Shown: piece after piece, positions 8,219-16,012 of the stretch
How positions within the stretch are numbered: the stretch's first letter is position 1
How the letters are laid out: each line of letters begins with the position of its first letter
Source of the DNA: an uncultured Lachnospiraceae bacterium
GTDB lineage: Bacteria; Bacillota; Clostridia; Lachnospirales; Lachnospiraceae
Assembly: GCA_900320485.1 (NCBI GenBank)
Contig: ONSO01000055.1
Coordinates: forward strand, 1-32,498
Direction: 5' to 3'
Length of the DNA stretch: 32,498 nt
Translations under genes and position numbers: made by a program
The notes under the pieces: model-generated
Told to the model about the DNA's origin: nothing
Databases searched by the model: none
Seen by the model: the letters and a program-made list of their open reading frames with translations, nothing else

Positions 8219-8511
8219 CTCATGATTTATTACTGTCAATCCTCCGTTTTTAACGTTCTGACCGTATTTTCTCATGATTCTTTACTGTCAATCCTCCGTT
8301 TTTAACATTCTGACCGTATTTTCTCATGATTCTTTACTGTCAATCTTCCGTTTTTAACGTTCTGACCGTATTTTCTCATGATTCTTTACTGTCAATCCTA
8401 CGTTTTTAACGTTCTGACCGTATTTTCTCATGATTCTTTACCGTCAATCTTCCGTTTTTAACGTTCTGACCGTATTTTCTCATGATTCTTCACTGTCAAT
8501 CCTCCGTTTTT
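8219..8511. repeat. 52-bp tandem array, six copies, each with a minus-strand TTGACA
   Basis: CATGAT occurs at 8221, 8273, 8325, 8377, 8429 and 8481, exactly 52 bp apart, with only a few substitutions between units. On the minus strand every unit carries GGATTGACAGTAAA, a perfect -35 box for the GH51 direction, but the sequence 17-19 bp downstream (AATACGG) is a poor -10 box. No strong hairpin is seen. The unit shares no sequence with the 62-bp unit beside it. Confidence 0.92.
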
Positions 8512-8617
8512 GGAATTCATGCAGTTGTTGGCTTCCCGTGGCATACTTTGGTTTTGAAGCGTGAAAACATAGAATTACTTCGAAGGCCCGTAAATCGTTT
8601 TATCTCTTGCTTAAATA

Positions 8618-8650
8618 AATAGGGGAGCCATAAAACTCCCCTATTCTTTT
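8618..8650 (-). terminator. Terminator downstream of the GH94 gene and hairpin element
   Basis: A perfect 10-bp stem, AATAGGGGAG (8618-8627) and CTCCCCTATT (8636-8645), loop 8 nt. On the minus strand it is followed by TTATTTAAG, on the plus strand by CTTTTAT, so it may act in both directions. It would end the GH94 transcript after the hairpin element. Between 8512 and 8617 I see nothing else. Confidence 0.75.
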
Positions 8651-8663
8651 ATCTCGAAAATTC

Positions 8664-8856
8664 GCTGCTTTGCAGCTTCTACGCGTGCTTCGCACACTTG
8701 TTTTCTCGATAATGTCGCAGGAAAACCAAATGTTGCCTTCGGCCTTAGCCCGGAAATCACAGATTTCCGCGCGCCTGGGCTTGGTTTTTCCTTTGCGAAC
8801 GGCGAGCCCTTCGGCTCGTCCCTCCCTTTGGTCGGGATCGCAAGCATAGCTTGCGA
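8664..8856 (-). other. Compact multi-hairpin element in the 3' untranslated region of the GH94 gene
   Basis: Seven stems are packed in 193 bp starting 3 nt after the GH94 stop. They are: TCGCAAGC/GCTTGCGA (8838-8856, loop ATA); CGAGCC/GGCTCG (8803-8818); a long-range pair GGAAAACCAA (8720-8729) with TTGGTTTTTCC (8781-8791); inside it AGCCC/GGGCT (8747-8781), GGAAATC/GATTTCC (8752-8768, loop ACA) and GCC/GGC with a TTC loop (8735-8743); GTGC/GCAC (8685-8695); and GCTGC/GCAGC (8664-8676). Loops are mostly 3-4 nt. The 68-aa ORF through it lacks a ribosome site and family. This may be a structured RNA, a stabilising 3' tail or a mobile palindromic repeat; I cannot tell which. Confidence 0.65.
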
Positions 8857-8859
8857 CGT

Positions 8860-11253
8860 TTACATAATAACGATGACTTCGTTTTCGTCCAGCATGTCGG
8901 CGGCGGGAACGTAGGGCCGGTCAAGCTTCTTGCCGTTTAAGTAGAACTCCTTGAAGCCGCACTGTGCGCCGCTTTCGTTGCGAACGGTAATATGAAGCTT
9001 CTTGCCACGGAACTTCTTGTCCATGGTCATTTCCTTCCAGGAAGAAGGAATGGTCGGACATACCCAAAGGCCGTTCAGGTCAGGTCTCATGCCGCAGATA
9101 CCCTCAACGCAGCCTACCATGCAGGTAGATGCGGTACCGGTCAGCCAATGTACGTGGCTTCTGCCATGGAAAGGAGACTCGTCTGCCTCGGTGAACTGGC
9201 CATGTACGTAGGGCTCGAGACATCTTACGTCTGCATCGTTGTTCTGAGATGCAGGGGAGCTCTCGGTGAAGTACTCAAATGCGCGGTCACCGTGTCCCAT
9301 CAGGGACTCTGCAAGGATGATCCATCCCTGAGGCTGCGAGAAGATGCCGGCGTTCTCCTTGGTGGAAGGGTTAAAGAGCAGTGCCAGCGCACCGTCAAAT
9401 GCATGATCCACGTAAGAAGGAGCCATCACCTTTACGCCATACTTAGTGTTCAACTCGCGGTGAACGCTCTCAAGGGCTTTCTCAGCCTGCTCCTTCGTAG
9501 CCAGTCCGCTGATGACTGCCCAGGACTGAGGATTCAGCCACATACTTGCTTCGGGATCCTTCTTGGAACCGATGACCTGACCGTCTTCCTTGATGCCGCG
9601 GACAAATCTGTCATCCTCCCAGCATTCCTTGTTGATGATCTCGCCAAGTTCCTTCTGGGTCTTCTCAAGATACTCCAGATATTCTGCATCCCCAAGCTCC
9701 TTTGCAAAACCCTTCATCACGGTGAATGCATAGTAGAGCTGCAATGCAACAAAGGTGGATTCTCCCTTCTTGCCAAGTCTTAAGCAGTCATTCCAGTCAG
9801 CATGAAGACCTGCAGGCATCTTGTGATCGCCAAGTCTCTCCATGGAGAAATTGATGGCTCTCTTCAAGTGATCGTAAACGGTGCCCTCCTCCTTATTTGC
9901 ATAAGGGATGACCTTCTTCACGTAATCCTTGTTACCGGTTTCGGAAACATATTTCCAAACGGTGGGGAAGAGCCACAGCGCATCATCCGCGCGATATGCG
10001 GGATGACCGGTAGCGCGCACGTAGGACTCATCATCCGGCGTGTCCTCATGACCGGGATTGTGATCATATTTTACAAGAGGCAGGCCTCCACCGTTGTTTA
10101 CCTGTGCGGAAAGCATGAAGGTGATCTGCTTCTCTGCCATCTCGGGATCCAGGTGGATAATGCCCTGAATGTCCTGTACGGTGTCACGATAACCGTATCC
10201 GTTACGCTGTCCGCAGTAGCTGAAGGATGCTGCCCTGGACCAGGTAAAGGTGATGAAACACTGATATGCGTTCCAGGTATTGATCATGCTGTTAAATGCG
10301 GGATCGGGAGTGTTTACCTGGAAGTTCATGAGCTTGGAATGCCAATAAGTGATGAGCTCCTGCTTCTCCTTCTCCACAACGGAAAGATCTGCATAGCCTG
10401 CAAGGATCTCGTCAGCCACCCAGGGCTCAGCCTGTCCCAAAAGGAATGCAACTTCCTTGGTCTCACCGGGCTGTAAGGTGATCTGCGTGTGCAAAGCGCC
10501 GCAACCGTTGGCGTTATAGTTCAGCACGTTGTCGCAGGCACCGCTCTCCACCGCGATGGGATTGCCATAGGAATGATAATTTCCAAGGAACGCCTTCTTG
10601 TCGCCGTTATAAGACTTCACGGTCTGACCTGCCATGCCAAAGAAACGCTCTCTGTGGTTGGAACCCGTCTCATCCTTGCCGGTATTGGCGTTGATGGTCT
10701 GATAGATCTTGTTGTTCTCAAAGAACGTTCTGGTGATAAACTGCGTGTACTGAAGGTTTACCTGATCCTGCTCATAATTGCTGTCATTGGTAAACTCCGC
10801 ATAACCAAACACGGAGATGGTTCTTGCCCTGGAGGACTTGTTGGTCACCTTTGCCGCCCATACTTCATAGGTCTTGCCCAGGGGAACGTAGTAGAGGACC
10901 TCGGAACGGATTCCCGCATACTCTGCGATCATGTTGGAATAAGCCGTACCGTGATGGCACTCACTCTTGTAATCCTTCAGATCCTTGCCGACGGGCTGCC
11001 AGGTTGCGGACCAGAAATCCTTCGTGTCATCATCGCGAAGATAAACGTATCTGCCGGGGGTATCGTCGCTGTTAAAATGATAACGGATAATTCTTCCGTT
11101 TGCGCCGCTCTTTACGAAGCTGTAACCTCCCGCATTATTGGAAATGATCGCGCCATACGCCGGAGATCCCAGATAGTTTGCCCAGGGCGCCGGGGTATTG
11201 GGTTTTGTGATGACGTATTCCTTGTTTACCTCATCAAAATAGCCATACTGCAT
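8860..11253 (-). CDS. GH94 beta-glycoside phosphorylase (cellobiose/chitobiose phosphorylase type)
   Basis: A 797-aa cytoplasmic enzyme of the inverting phosphorylases in GH94. It opens MQYGYFDEVNKEYVITKP, then NYLGSPAYGAIISNNAGGYS, as in cellobiose and N,N'-diacetylchitobiose phosphorylases. Later motifs are ASFSYCGQRNGYGYRDTVQD, HADWNDCL with the expected general acid D489, and WLTGTASTCM. Length equals that of the family (about 800 aa). The reaction is phosphorolysis of a beta-linked disaccharide to a sugar 1-phosphate and a free sugar, saving ATP. Substrate choice within GH94 cannot be read reliably; cellobiose is only the default. The start ATG 11253 has AAGGAGGG upstream and a promoter at 11289-11317. 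The transcript probably includes the hairpin element at its 3' end. Confidence 0.9.
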   Translation of the reverse strand: MQYGYFDEVNKEYVITKPNTPAPWANYLGSPAYGAIISNNAGGYSFVKSGANGRIIRYHFNSDDTPGRYVYLRDDDTKDFWSATWQPVGKDLKDYKSECHHGTAYSNMIAEYAGIRSEVLYYVPLGKTYEVWAAKVTNKSSRARTISVFGYAEFTNDSNYEQDQVNLQYTQFITRTFFENNKIYQTINANTGKDETGSNHRERFFGMAGQTVKSYNGDKKAFLGNYHSYGNPIAVESGACDNVLNYNANGCGALHTQITLQPGETKEVAFLLGQAEPWVADEILAGYADLSVVEKEKQELITYWHSKLMNFQVNTPDPAFNSMINTWNAYQCFITFTWSRAASFSYCGQRNGYGYRDTVQDIQGIIHLDPEMAEKQITFMLSAQVNNGGGLPLVKYDHNPGHEDTPDDESYVRATGHPAYRADDALWLFPTVWKYVSETGNKDYVKKVIPYANKEEGTVYDHLKRAINFSMERLGDHKMPAGLHADWNDCLRLGKKGESTFVALQLYYAFTVMKGFAKELGDAEYLEYLEKTQKELGEIINKECWEDDRFVRGIKEDGQVIGSKKDPEASMWLNPQSWAVISGLATKEQAEKALESVHRELNTKYGVKVMAPSYVDHAFDGALALLFNPSTKENAGIFSQPQGWIILAESLMGHGDRAFEYFTESSPASQNNDADVRCLEPYVHGQFTEADESPFHGRSHVHWLTGTASTCMVGCVEGICGMRPDLNGLWVCPTIPSSWKEMTMDKKFRGKKLHITVRNESGAQCGFKEFYLNGKKLDRPYVPAADMLDENEVIVIM

Positions 11254-11288
11254 TTTTTGAACCCTCCTTGAATCTATTCTTGTTTTTT

Positions 11289-11317
11289 ATTTTATCGGTA
11301 CAAAACCAAACAGACAA
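11289..11317 (-). promoter_or_regulatory. Sigma-A promoter of the GH94 gene
   Basis: On the minus strand TTGTCT (plus 11312-11317), a 17-bp spacer and TAAAAT (plus 11289-11294). It lies in the 84-bp gap after the chemotaxis receptor and would give a leader of about 30 nt before ATG 11253. Each box departs from consensus at one or two positions. Confidence 0.7.
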
Positions 11318-11337
11318 TGGATTATTTTGCCATTTTC

Positions 11338-13383
11338 CTATATTTTGAAGGCAGAAACCTCCATTTTCAGTTCATCCATGCTCTTTCCAAGTTTTCTTGC
11401 CGTTTCATCAAGATTCTCCATCTGTCCCTGGAGTGAAGCAAGAACCCCCTTCACCATCTCCGCATTTTCACTGGAATCACTGATGATGTCCGAGATGCTG
11501 CGCACGGCCGTCACGGCTTCCTTTCTTCTCTCTTCCGCTTCGTCCGCCGACGACGTAATGGTCTCCATTTCTCTTGTCAGCGCGGCGATGGACTCCTGCA
11601 TTCTTTCAAAGATTCCAACGGACTGCTGCATCAGCTCCATCTGCTGCGTCACGATGACGCCGGCCTTGTCAATGCTTCCCTTGCTGATCTTTGTCTGTCC
11701 GTTGATGGTCTCCACCATCTTTCCGATCTCGCCTGCGGCATCCGAGGATTCCGCCGCCAGTTTCCGGATCTCCTCCGCCACAACGGCAAAGCCTCTTCCC
11801 GCTTCTCCTGCGCGGGCCGCCTCAATGGATGCATTCAGGGAAAGGAGATTGGTCTGGGATGAAATGCTGCGGATCACGTCCACAAAGGAATTGATCTTTA
11901 ACGTCTCAGCTAAAAGGGCATCCACGGACTGCTTGACGCTGCCGCTTGCCTCCGCCGTGTCCTGTGCCTTTTCCCCCAGCGACTCCAAAACGGTAAAGCC
12001 CTCTCTGATCATGTCCTGCGCCCGTGCCATCACTTCCCTGGCGGAACCGATCTGACGGGAAATGTTCCGGATCTCATCTGAGAGCCGGTCCGTGAGATCA
12101 ACGCATTCCTCCGCATGTCCCTTTTGGCGTTCCATGCCGTCTGCCATTTCCGTGATGGCCGCAGCTATGCTTCCCGACTGTACGCTGAGAAGGGCCGCCG
12201 CCTCCTGCACGTCCTCCGAAGACTTTGCAAGCCCCATGGTTGCGTCCTCCACCTTGGCCACAAGGCTCTTCGTGTTGTAGATCATTTCCGTAGTTGCATC
12301 CGCAAGATCAGAAAACTCATCCCTTCCGCTTGCCTCAACCCGTACCGTCAGATCTCCCCTGGCCACCTCGCCAAGCCCATCCGACAGAGCCCGGACGTTC
12401 CGCTGAATGCGGACGGTGATCCAAAATCCCACGGAAAGTGCGATAAAAAGCGCAACCACAACGGCAACGGAAGTAATGAGCCTGATGGCAAAGGCCTCTG
12501 CCGTCACGGTGGAAAGCGGCACAATGGCATAGACCAGACATCCGGACACTTCACAGGAGGCATAAAACAACAGGCATTTCTCCTTTTGATACCGGATCTC
12601 CTCCACTCCCGTTAACTCGCCGGCGCGAATCTTGTCCAGTACGTTCCCGTAAAAATCCGTCTCAGGGAAACTGATGGAAGTCTCCCATTTTTCGGCCTTT
12701 CCGGAAGCATTTGTGATCTCCCTGCCGTTCATGGTAACCAGCCCGAGAAGGCTTCCGTCTCCAAGATGAATGCCGTCCAAAAAGCTCTGCATGGCATCCT
12801 GCGACACGTCCATGACAACCATGGCATTTTTGCTTTGCGCCGTCACCTGATAGGAAAACAGAAACGAATCCTTGCTCTCTTCAAGCTTCAGCTTTTCATC
12901 CAGCAGGGGATGCGCGTCGATCCAGTTATAGACCTTTCCCGTCTCCGGAGACAGCGGCATGCTCTCCACGTAGCTCTCGTAAAAACCAAATAAATTATTC
13001 ATTTTTGTGGAAAACATGCGGGAACCGTCTTTGGTGATCACGTGAATGTGACGGAGAAAGGAATTACCCGCCTGACTGGACACAATGTTAGAATTGATGG
13101 TGGCAATCACGTTGTTTTTCGTAAATGGATCATCATCGTAAATACCGTCGCAAAGCCGCAAAAACTCCTGGTCAAAGGCATAACGCATGGCCTCTGCCTT
13201 CACAAAGGAAGAGACAAGATCCACGTGCTCCGCAGTCATCTTCACGGTCTCGCCCGTAGAGCTTACGTACTTCTCCCGCATGCCGGATTCCGCCTTCCGG
13301 TAAGCGATCACTCCCACAAGAATGATAAAGATCACTGGTATCATAAAGCTGATCAAAATCTGATGCCGAATTCCAAATTTCAT
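11338..13383 (-). CDS. Methyl-accepting chemotaxis protein with a large extracellular sensor
   Basis: A 681-aa transmembrane receptor. I start at ATG 13383 (MKFGIRHQ), which has GGGGAGG 5 nt upstream; the longer reading to 13407 covers that site. Membrane segments lie at about 7-28 and 295-318. The outside part (30-290) looks like a double Cache (dCACHE) sensor: it holds a V-F/Y-rich ligand fold with [15 protein letters not shown] and [17 protein letters not shown] domain follows ([14 protein letters not shown]), then a long signalling coiled coil with the conserved tip [20 protein letters not shown] and [10 protein letters not shown]. The receptor reports to CheA/CheW, so the organism probably swims. 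The ligand is unknown. The neighbouring GH94 gene makes a sugar plausible, but GH94 has its own promoter. Confidence 0.93.
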   Translation of the reverse strand: MKFGIRHQILISFMIPVIFIILVGVIAYRKAESGMREKYVSSTGETVKMTAEHVDLVSSFVKAEAMRYAFDQEFLRLCDGIYDDDPFTKNNVIATINSNIVSSQAGNSFLRHIHVITKDGSRMFSTKMNNLFGFYESYVESMPLSPETGKVYNWIDAHPLLDEKLKLEESKDSFLFSYQVTAQSKNAMVVMDVSQDAMQSFLDGIHLGDGSLLGLVTMNGREITNASGKAEKWETSISFPETDFYGNVLDKIRAGELTGVEEIRYQKEKCLLFYASCEVSGCLVYAIVPLSTVTAEAFAIRLITSVAVVVALFIALSVGFWITVRIQRNVRALSDGLGEVARGDLTVRVEASGRDEFSDLADATTEMIYNTKSLVAKVEDATMGLAKSSEDVQEAAALLSVQSGSIAAAITEMADGMERQKGHAEECVDLTDRLSDEIRNISRQIGSAREVMARAQDMIREGFTVLESLGEKAQDTAEASGSVKQSVDALLAETLKINSFVDVIRSISSQTNLLSLNASIEAARAGEAGRGFAVVAEEIRKLAAESSDAAGEIGKMVETINGQTKISKGSIDKAGVIVTQQMELMQQSVGIFERMQESIAALTREMETITSSADEAEERRKEAVTAVRSISDIISDSSENAEMVKGVLASLQGQMENLDETARKLGKSMDELKMEVSAFKI

Positions 13384-13436
13384 CCATACCTCCCCTTGCC
13401 TAAACAAAGCACCCCCAACCCCCCTATACTAAAATT

Positions 13437-14687
13437 TTATTCGCCCTTTGGGTTTCTGTCAAGTGTAAGCGACATGATCTCAAAGGCCTTTTTCAGATAT
13501 TCCGGTTCAAGGTCGGAATAATAGACCAAAAAGCGCTTCCCATAACGTTCCTTCCCCCCGTAGCAATAGGCCGAAACGGGAACAAGACGGATCCCGTGCT
13601 CCTCCAGCTCCTTCACCCAGGCCTCCTCATCACCCAGTTCCTTTACGCGAAGGATAAAGTGCAGGCCCGCGCTGTGCTCCTCCACCGAAACCTTATCCGC
13701 AAGCGGCGACGCAGCCAAAGTCTCCAGAATTCTTGTTCTCTGCTGACGATAATAATTACGCATGCGGTTTACGTGTCGTTCGTAATAGCCTTCCCCGATA
13801 AAGGCCGCAAGCGAATACTGTTCAAATGACGAAACGGCTCCGGAGTAAAAGGAAAGCTTTTCGTCATACCTCTCCTTTAATTTTTCCGGCAAAACAGCAT
13901 AGGCTATGCGGATGGACGGCGCCAGAGTCTTTGTAAAGGTGTTGAGATAGATCACCCTCTCTCCGTCGAGACTCGCCAGGGTCGGAATGGGCCTTCCATC
14001 GAAACGGAATTCACTGTCATAATCATCTTCAATGACGTAGGCCTCCTGGGCGTGCGCCCAGTTTAAAAGCTCCCTTCGCCTTCCTATGGGCATTACGCAC
14101 CCCGTGGGAAAATGATGTGAGGGTGACGTATGTACAAGACTGGCATTTGTCCCCCAAAGCCTGCTGACCACCATGCCTCCCCGGTCTACGGGAACGTGAA
14201 GAACTTTCAGACCGTTTCCTTCATAGATCTGTCCGACTTTGACGTATCCCGGATCCTCCACGGCTACCATCCTGCTTCTGCCGACAAGCTGCAAAATAAG
14301 GTGATGCAGATACTCCGTACCGGGACCCACAAGAACCTGACCCGGAGAAACGGCAAGTCCTTTCGCCTTTTTCAGATATGCGGCTATGGCCTCGCGAAGC
14401 TCCGGCACGCCGCTCCGGTCCGGCTTTGTCAAAAAGGCCTCCTCCCGGTCATTCATAACCCTCCGCATAAGCTTTGACCAGGTATCAAAAGGGAAGGCGT
14501 CACGCTTTAATTCTCCCGAAGAAAAATCCACCAGCCATTTCTTCTTCGGCGTCCCGGCGGTGCCTTCCCGCCCCTCGGCCCATGCCACCTGCACTGCACG
14601 GGTCTGCGCGCTTTGGCCTGCCGCACGCCCTGCCTGTTCCTTCGCCTGCGCGCCTGCCGCCTGCCCCGTCCTCTCCTTCGCCTGCAT
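13437..14687 (-). CDS. Frameshifted MocR/PdxR-like regulator, aminotransferase-like part
   Basis: The C-terminal reading frame of a broken gene. It carries a fold-type I aminotransferase domain, as in MocR regulators: VLVGPGTEYLHHLILQLV, DDYDSEFRFDGRPIPTLASL, and NTFTKTLAPSIRIAY with the PLP-binding lysine. In MocR proteins this domain binds pyridoxal phosphate as effector. The DNA-binding head lies in another frame, one nucleotide apart (see 14507-14959). The junction falls in a low-complexity linker made of two 36-bp direct repeats (14638-14709). The ATG at 14687 lies in the repeat, has no good ribosome site and is probably not a true start. The gene faces a pyridoxal kinase, so PdxR-like control of vitamin B6 genes is the best guess. 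A sequencing error at the G-runs is possible. Confidence 0.8.
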   Translation of the reverse strand: MQAKERTGQAAGAQAKEQAGRAAGQSAQTRAVQVAWAEGREGTAGTPKKKWLVDFSSGELKRDAFPFDTWSKLMRRVMNDREEAFLTKPDRSGVPELREAIAAYLKKAKGLAVSPGQVLVGPGTEYLHHLILQLVGRSRMVAVEDPGYVKVGQIYEGNGLKVLHVPVDRGGMVVSRLWGTNASLVHTSPSHHFPTGCVMPIGRRRELLNWAHAQEAYVIEDDYDSEFRFDGRPIPTLASLDGERVIYLNTFTKTLAPSIRIAYAVLPEKLKERYDEKLSFYSGAVSSFEQYSLAAFIGEGYYERHVNRMRNYYRQQRTRILETLAASPLADKVSVEEHSAGLHFILRVKELGDEEAWVKELEEHGIRLVPVSAYCYGGKERYGKRFLVYYSDLEPEYLKKAFEIMSLTLDRNPKGE

Positions 14688-14959
14688 GCCCGCCGCCTGC
14701 CCCGTCCTCCCGCCATTCCCGGATTCACGAAATAGCCGCTCTTTTCCTTTGCCGTTACGTACCCCTCGATCACCAGCTGCGCATACGCATTTTCCACGGT
14801 GATCAGCGCCACCTTGTGATCCCTTGCCATTTCACGCTTCGAGGGCCGCTTTTCCCCGCCCCTGATGAAGCCGCTCAGGATATCTTCCCTGATGCAAAGA
14901 TATAAATATTCATAAATGGGATGCCTTCCGCGCTTCTCCAGATCATAGGTCAGTATCAT
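14507..14959 (-). CDS. Frameshifted MocR/PdxR-like regulator, GntR winged-helix part
   Basis: The N-terminal frame of the same broken gene. ATG 14957-14959 has GGGAGGGAG 6 nt upstream. Residues 1-78 are a GntR winged helix: PIYEYLYLCIREDILSGFI, KRPSKREMARDHKVALITVE, NAYAQLVIEGYVTAKEKSGY. The natural end of this domain, SGYFV, is reached in frame; after it the reading turns into an Arg/Gly-rich stretch ending at a stop at 14507 that has no resemblance to MocR. The downstream frame needs a -1 step, so one base appears to be missing between about 14735 and 14560. No X-XXY-YYZ slippery site is visible near the end of the winged helix. If the shift is real, the cell makes a short DNA-binding fragment without the PLP sensor. 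Confidence 0.78.
   Translation of the reverse strand: MILTYDLEKRGRHPIYEYLYLCIREDILSGFIRGGEKRPSKREMARDHKVALITVENAYAQLVIEGYVTAKEKSGYFVNPGMAGGRGRRRACRRRRGRGRRQARRRRNRQGVRQAKARRPVQCRWHGPRGGKAPPGRRRRNGWWIFLREN
14638..14709. repeat. 36-bp direct repeat in the linker of the MocR-like gene
   Basis: Two adjacent 36-bp copies (14638-14673 and 14674-14709) differ at a few positions. As 36 is divisible by 3 the duplication itself keeps frame; the nearby G/C runs are better candidates for the frameshift. Confidence 0.85.
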
Positions 14960-15003
14960 CTTTTTCTCCCTCCCGTCTAAATACCGGAGCCGTCATTTCC
15001 ATC

Positions 15004-15047
15004 TGGTCTTATTCATTTTTCTCAAAATGGTATTATTCATAATACCA
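15004..15047. promoter_or_regulatory. Operator between the MocR-like gene and the pyridoxal kinase gene
   Basis: TGGTCTTATTCAT (15004-15016) and TGGTATTATTCAT (15028-15040) are direct repeats 24 bp apart with one mismatch. The second is also the left half of a palindrome, TGGTATTAT-TC-ATAATACCA (15028-15047). MocR regulators are known to bind direct repeats, often with TGGT-type half-sites. The palindrome covers the -10 box of the regulator's own promoter, which predicts self-repression. Confidence 0.7.
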
Positions 15048-15067
15048 CATTTGTAATATACTGACAA
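15039..15067 (-). promoter_or_regulatory. Promoter of the MocR-like regulator gene
   Basis: Minus-strand TTGTCA (plus 15062-15067), a 17-bp spacer and TATTAT (plus 15039-15044). The -10 box sits inside the palindromic operator. For the opposite gene I see only TAATAT at 15054-15059 without a good -35 box, as would fit a promoter needing an activator. Confidence 0.75.
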
Positions 15068-15138
15068 TTGAATTTTGAACGACTTGGAAAAAATAATGCT
15101 TTCATAAGCGAAGCACAAAGACGGAAAGGAATACCGGC

Positions 15139-16008
15139 ATGAAACGAATTATGACCATACAAGACATATCCTGCATAGGAAAGTGCTCCCTCACGGTAGC
15201 TCTTCCCATCATCTCCGCCTTTGGAGTGGAGACGGCCATTGTACCCACGGCCATTCTCTCCACCCACACCCAGTTTCAGGGCTTCACCTTCCGGGACTTA
15301 ACGGATGACTTAGAGCCCATCAAGGAACACTGGAAAAAAGAAGGCTTTGAATTCAGTGCCATTTATTCCGGCTATCTCGGAAGCGAGCGCCAGATCGAGA
15401 TCGTCCGGGACTACGTACGTACCTTCCGCGGCAAGGACACTTTTACCATCGTGGATCCCGTCATGGCAGACAACGGAAAGCTCTACGCAGGCTTTGACGA
15501 TCATTTCCCCGAAAAGATGGCAGGACTTTGCAGGGAAGCCGACGTGATCCTTCCTAACCTCTCCGAGGCCGCGCTGATGCTGGGCGTTCCCTATCCCGGA
15601 GAAGACGCATCTCCGGAGGTGACAAAAGAACTCCTTAAGGGACTTACAAAGTTCTGTTCCGGCGCAGTCGTGATCACCGGCGTCACGTTAGAGGACGGCA
15701 CCTTTGGTTTTATGGGCTTTGACGGCAAAACCGGAACGCATTTTGAATATGGTAACCCCAAGGTTCCCTTTAAGTCCCACGGCACCGGCGACATCTTTGC
15801 CAGTACCTTTACGGGTGCCCTGGCCAAGGGCTTTACCGTATTGGACGCCCTGAAACTTGCAGCGGATTACGTGACCGCCTGCATCAGGAACACCTACGAG
15901 GATCAAAACCGGGTAAACTATGCCGTAAACTTTGAAGAAGAGCTGCCCTGGCTCATGGAACGCATTACGTCAAACAGATCCATAAACAATCCGGCAGAAA
16001 GAAGGTAA
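15139..16008 (+). CDS. pdxK: Pyridoxal/pyridoxamine kinase (PfkB-like, vitamin B6 salvage)
   Basis: A 289-aa cytoplasmic kinase that phosphorylates pyridoxal, pyridoxamine or pyridoxine using ATP. It opens MKRIMTIQDISCIGKCSLTV, characteristic of the clostridial pyridoxal kinase group, then LSTHTQFQGFTFRDLTDDL, DPVMADNGKLYAGFD and LPNLSEAALMLG. The ATP and catalytic site is SHGTGDIFAST, with the anion-hole GTGD at 215-218 and D218 as base. The length fits PdxK/PdxY (about 280-290 aa). ATG 15139 has GGAAAGGA upstream. Its stop lies 4 nt before the ECF transporter gene, so the two are one operon. The facing MocR-like regulator strengthens the B6 assignment. ThiD-type hydroxymethylpyrimidine kinase is the main alternative and is less likely from the N-terminus. 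Confidence 0.88.
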   Translation: MKRIMTIQDISCIGKCSLTVALPIISAFGVETAIVPTAILSTHTQFQGFTFRDLTDDLEPIKEHWKKEGFEFSAIYSGYLGSERQIEIVRDYVRTFRGKDTFTIVDPVMADNGKLYAGFDDHFPEKMAGLCREADVILPNLSEAALMLGVPYPGEDASPEVTKELLKGLTKFCSGAVVITGVTLEDGTFGFMGFDGKTGTHFEYGNPKVPFKSHGTGDIFASTFTGALAKGFTVLDALKLAADYVTACIRNTYEDQNRVNYAVNFEEELPWLMERITSNRSINNPAERR

Positions 16009-16012
16009 GACA

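Noticed and set aside
7570..8305. Overlapping plus-strand ORFs rich in Phe, Pro and Ser (up to 214 aa)
   Set aside because: They are translations of the 62-bp array, open in all three frames because the unit is not a multiple of three. No ribosome site and no family.
7862..8511. CRISPR array
   Set aside because: The 62-bp and 52-bp units are repeated end to end without unique spacers, and no cas genes are present. The TACCG array at 19571 has only 5-7 bp motifs of alternating orientation, which is also unlike CRISPR.
8641..8847. 68-aa minus-strand ORF ending in RIFEIKE
   Set aside because: It coincides with the multi-hairpin element and has no convincing ribosome site, so the RNA or DNA structure is the better explanation.
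14560..14735. Programmed -1 frameshift joining the two halves of the MocR-like gene
   Set aside because: I find no X-XXY-YYZ slippery heptamer near the end of the winged-helix domain; a mutation or sequencing error at G/C runs is simpler. Kept open in the findings.
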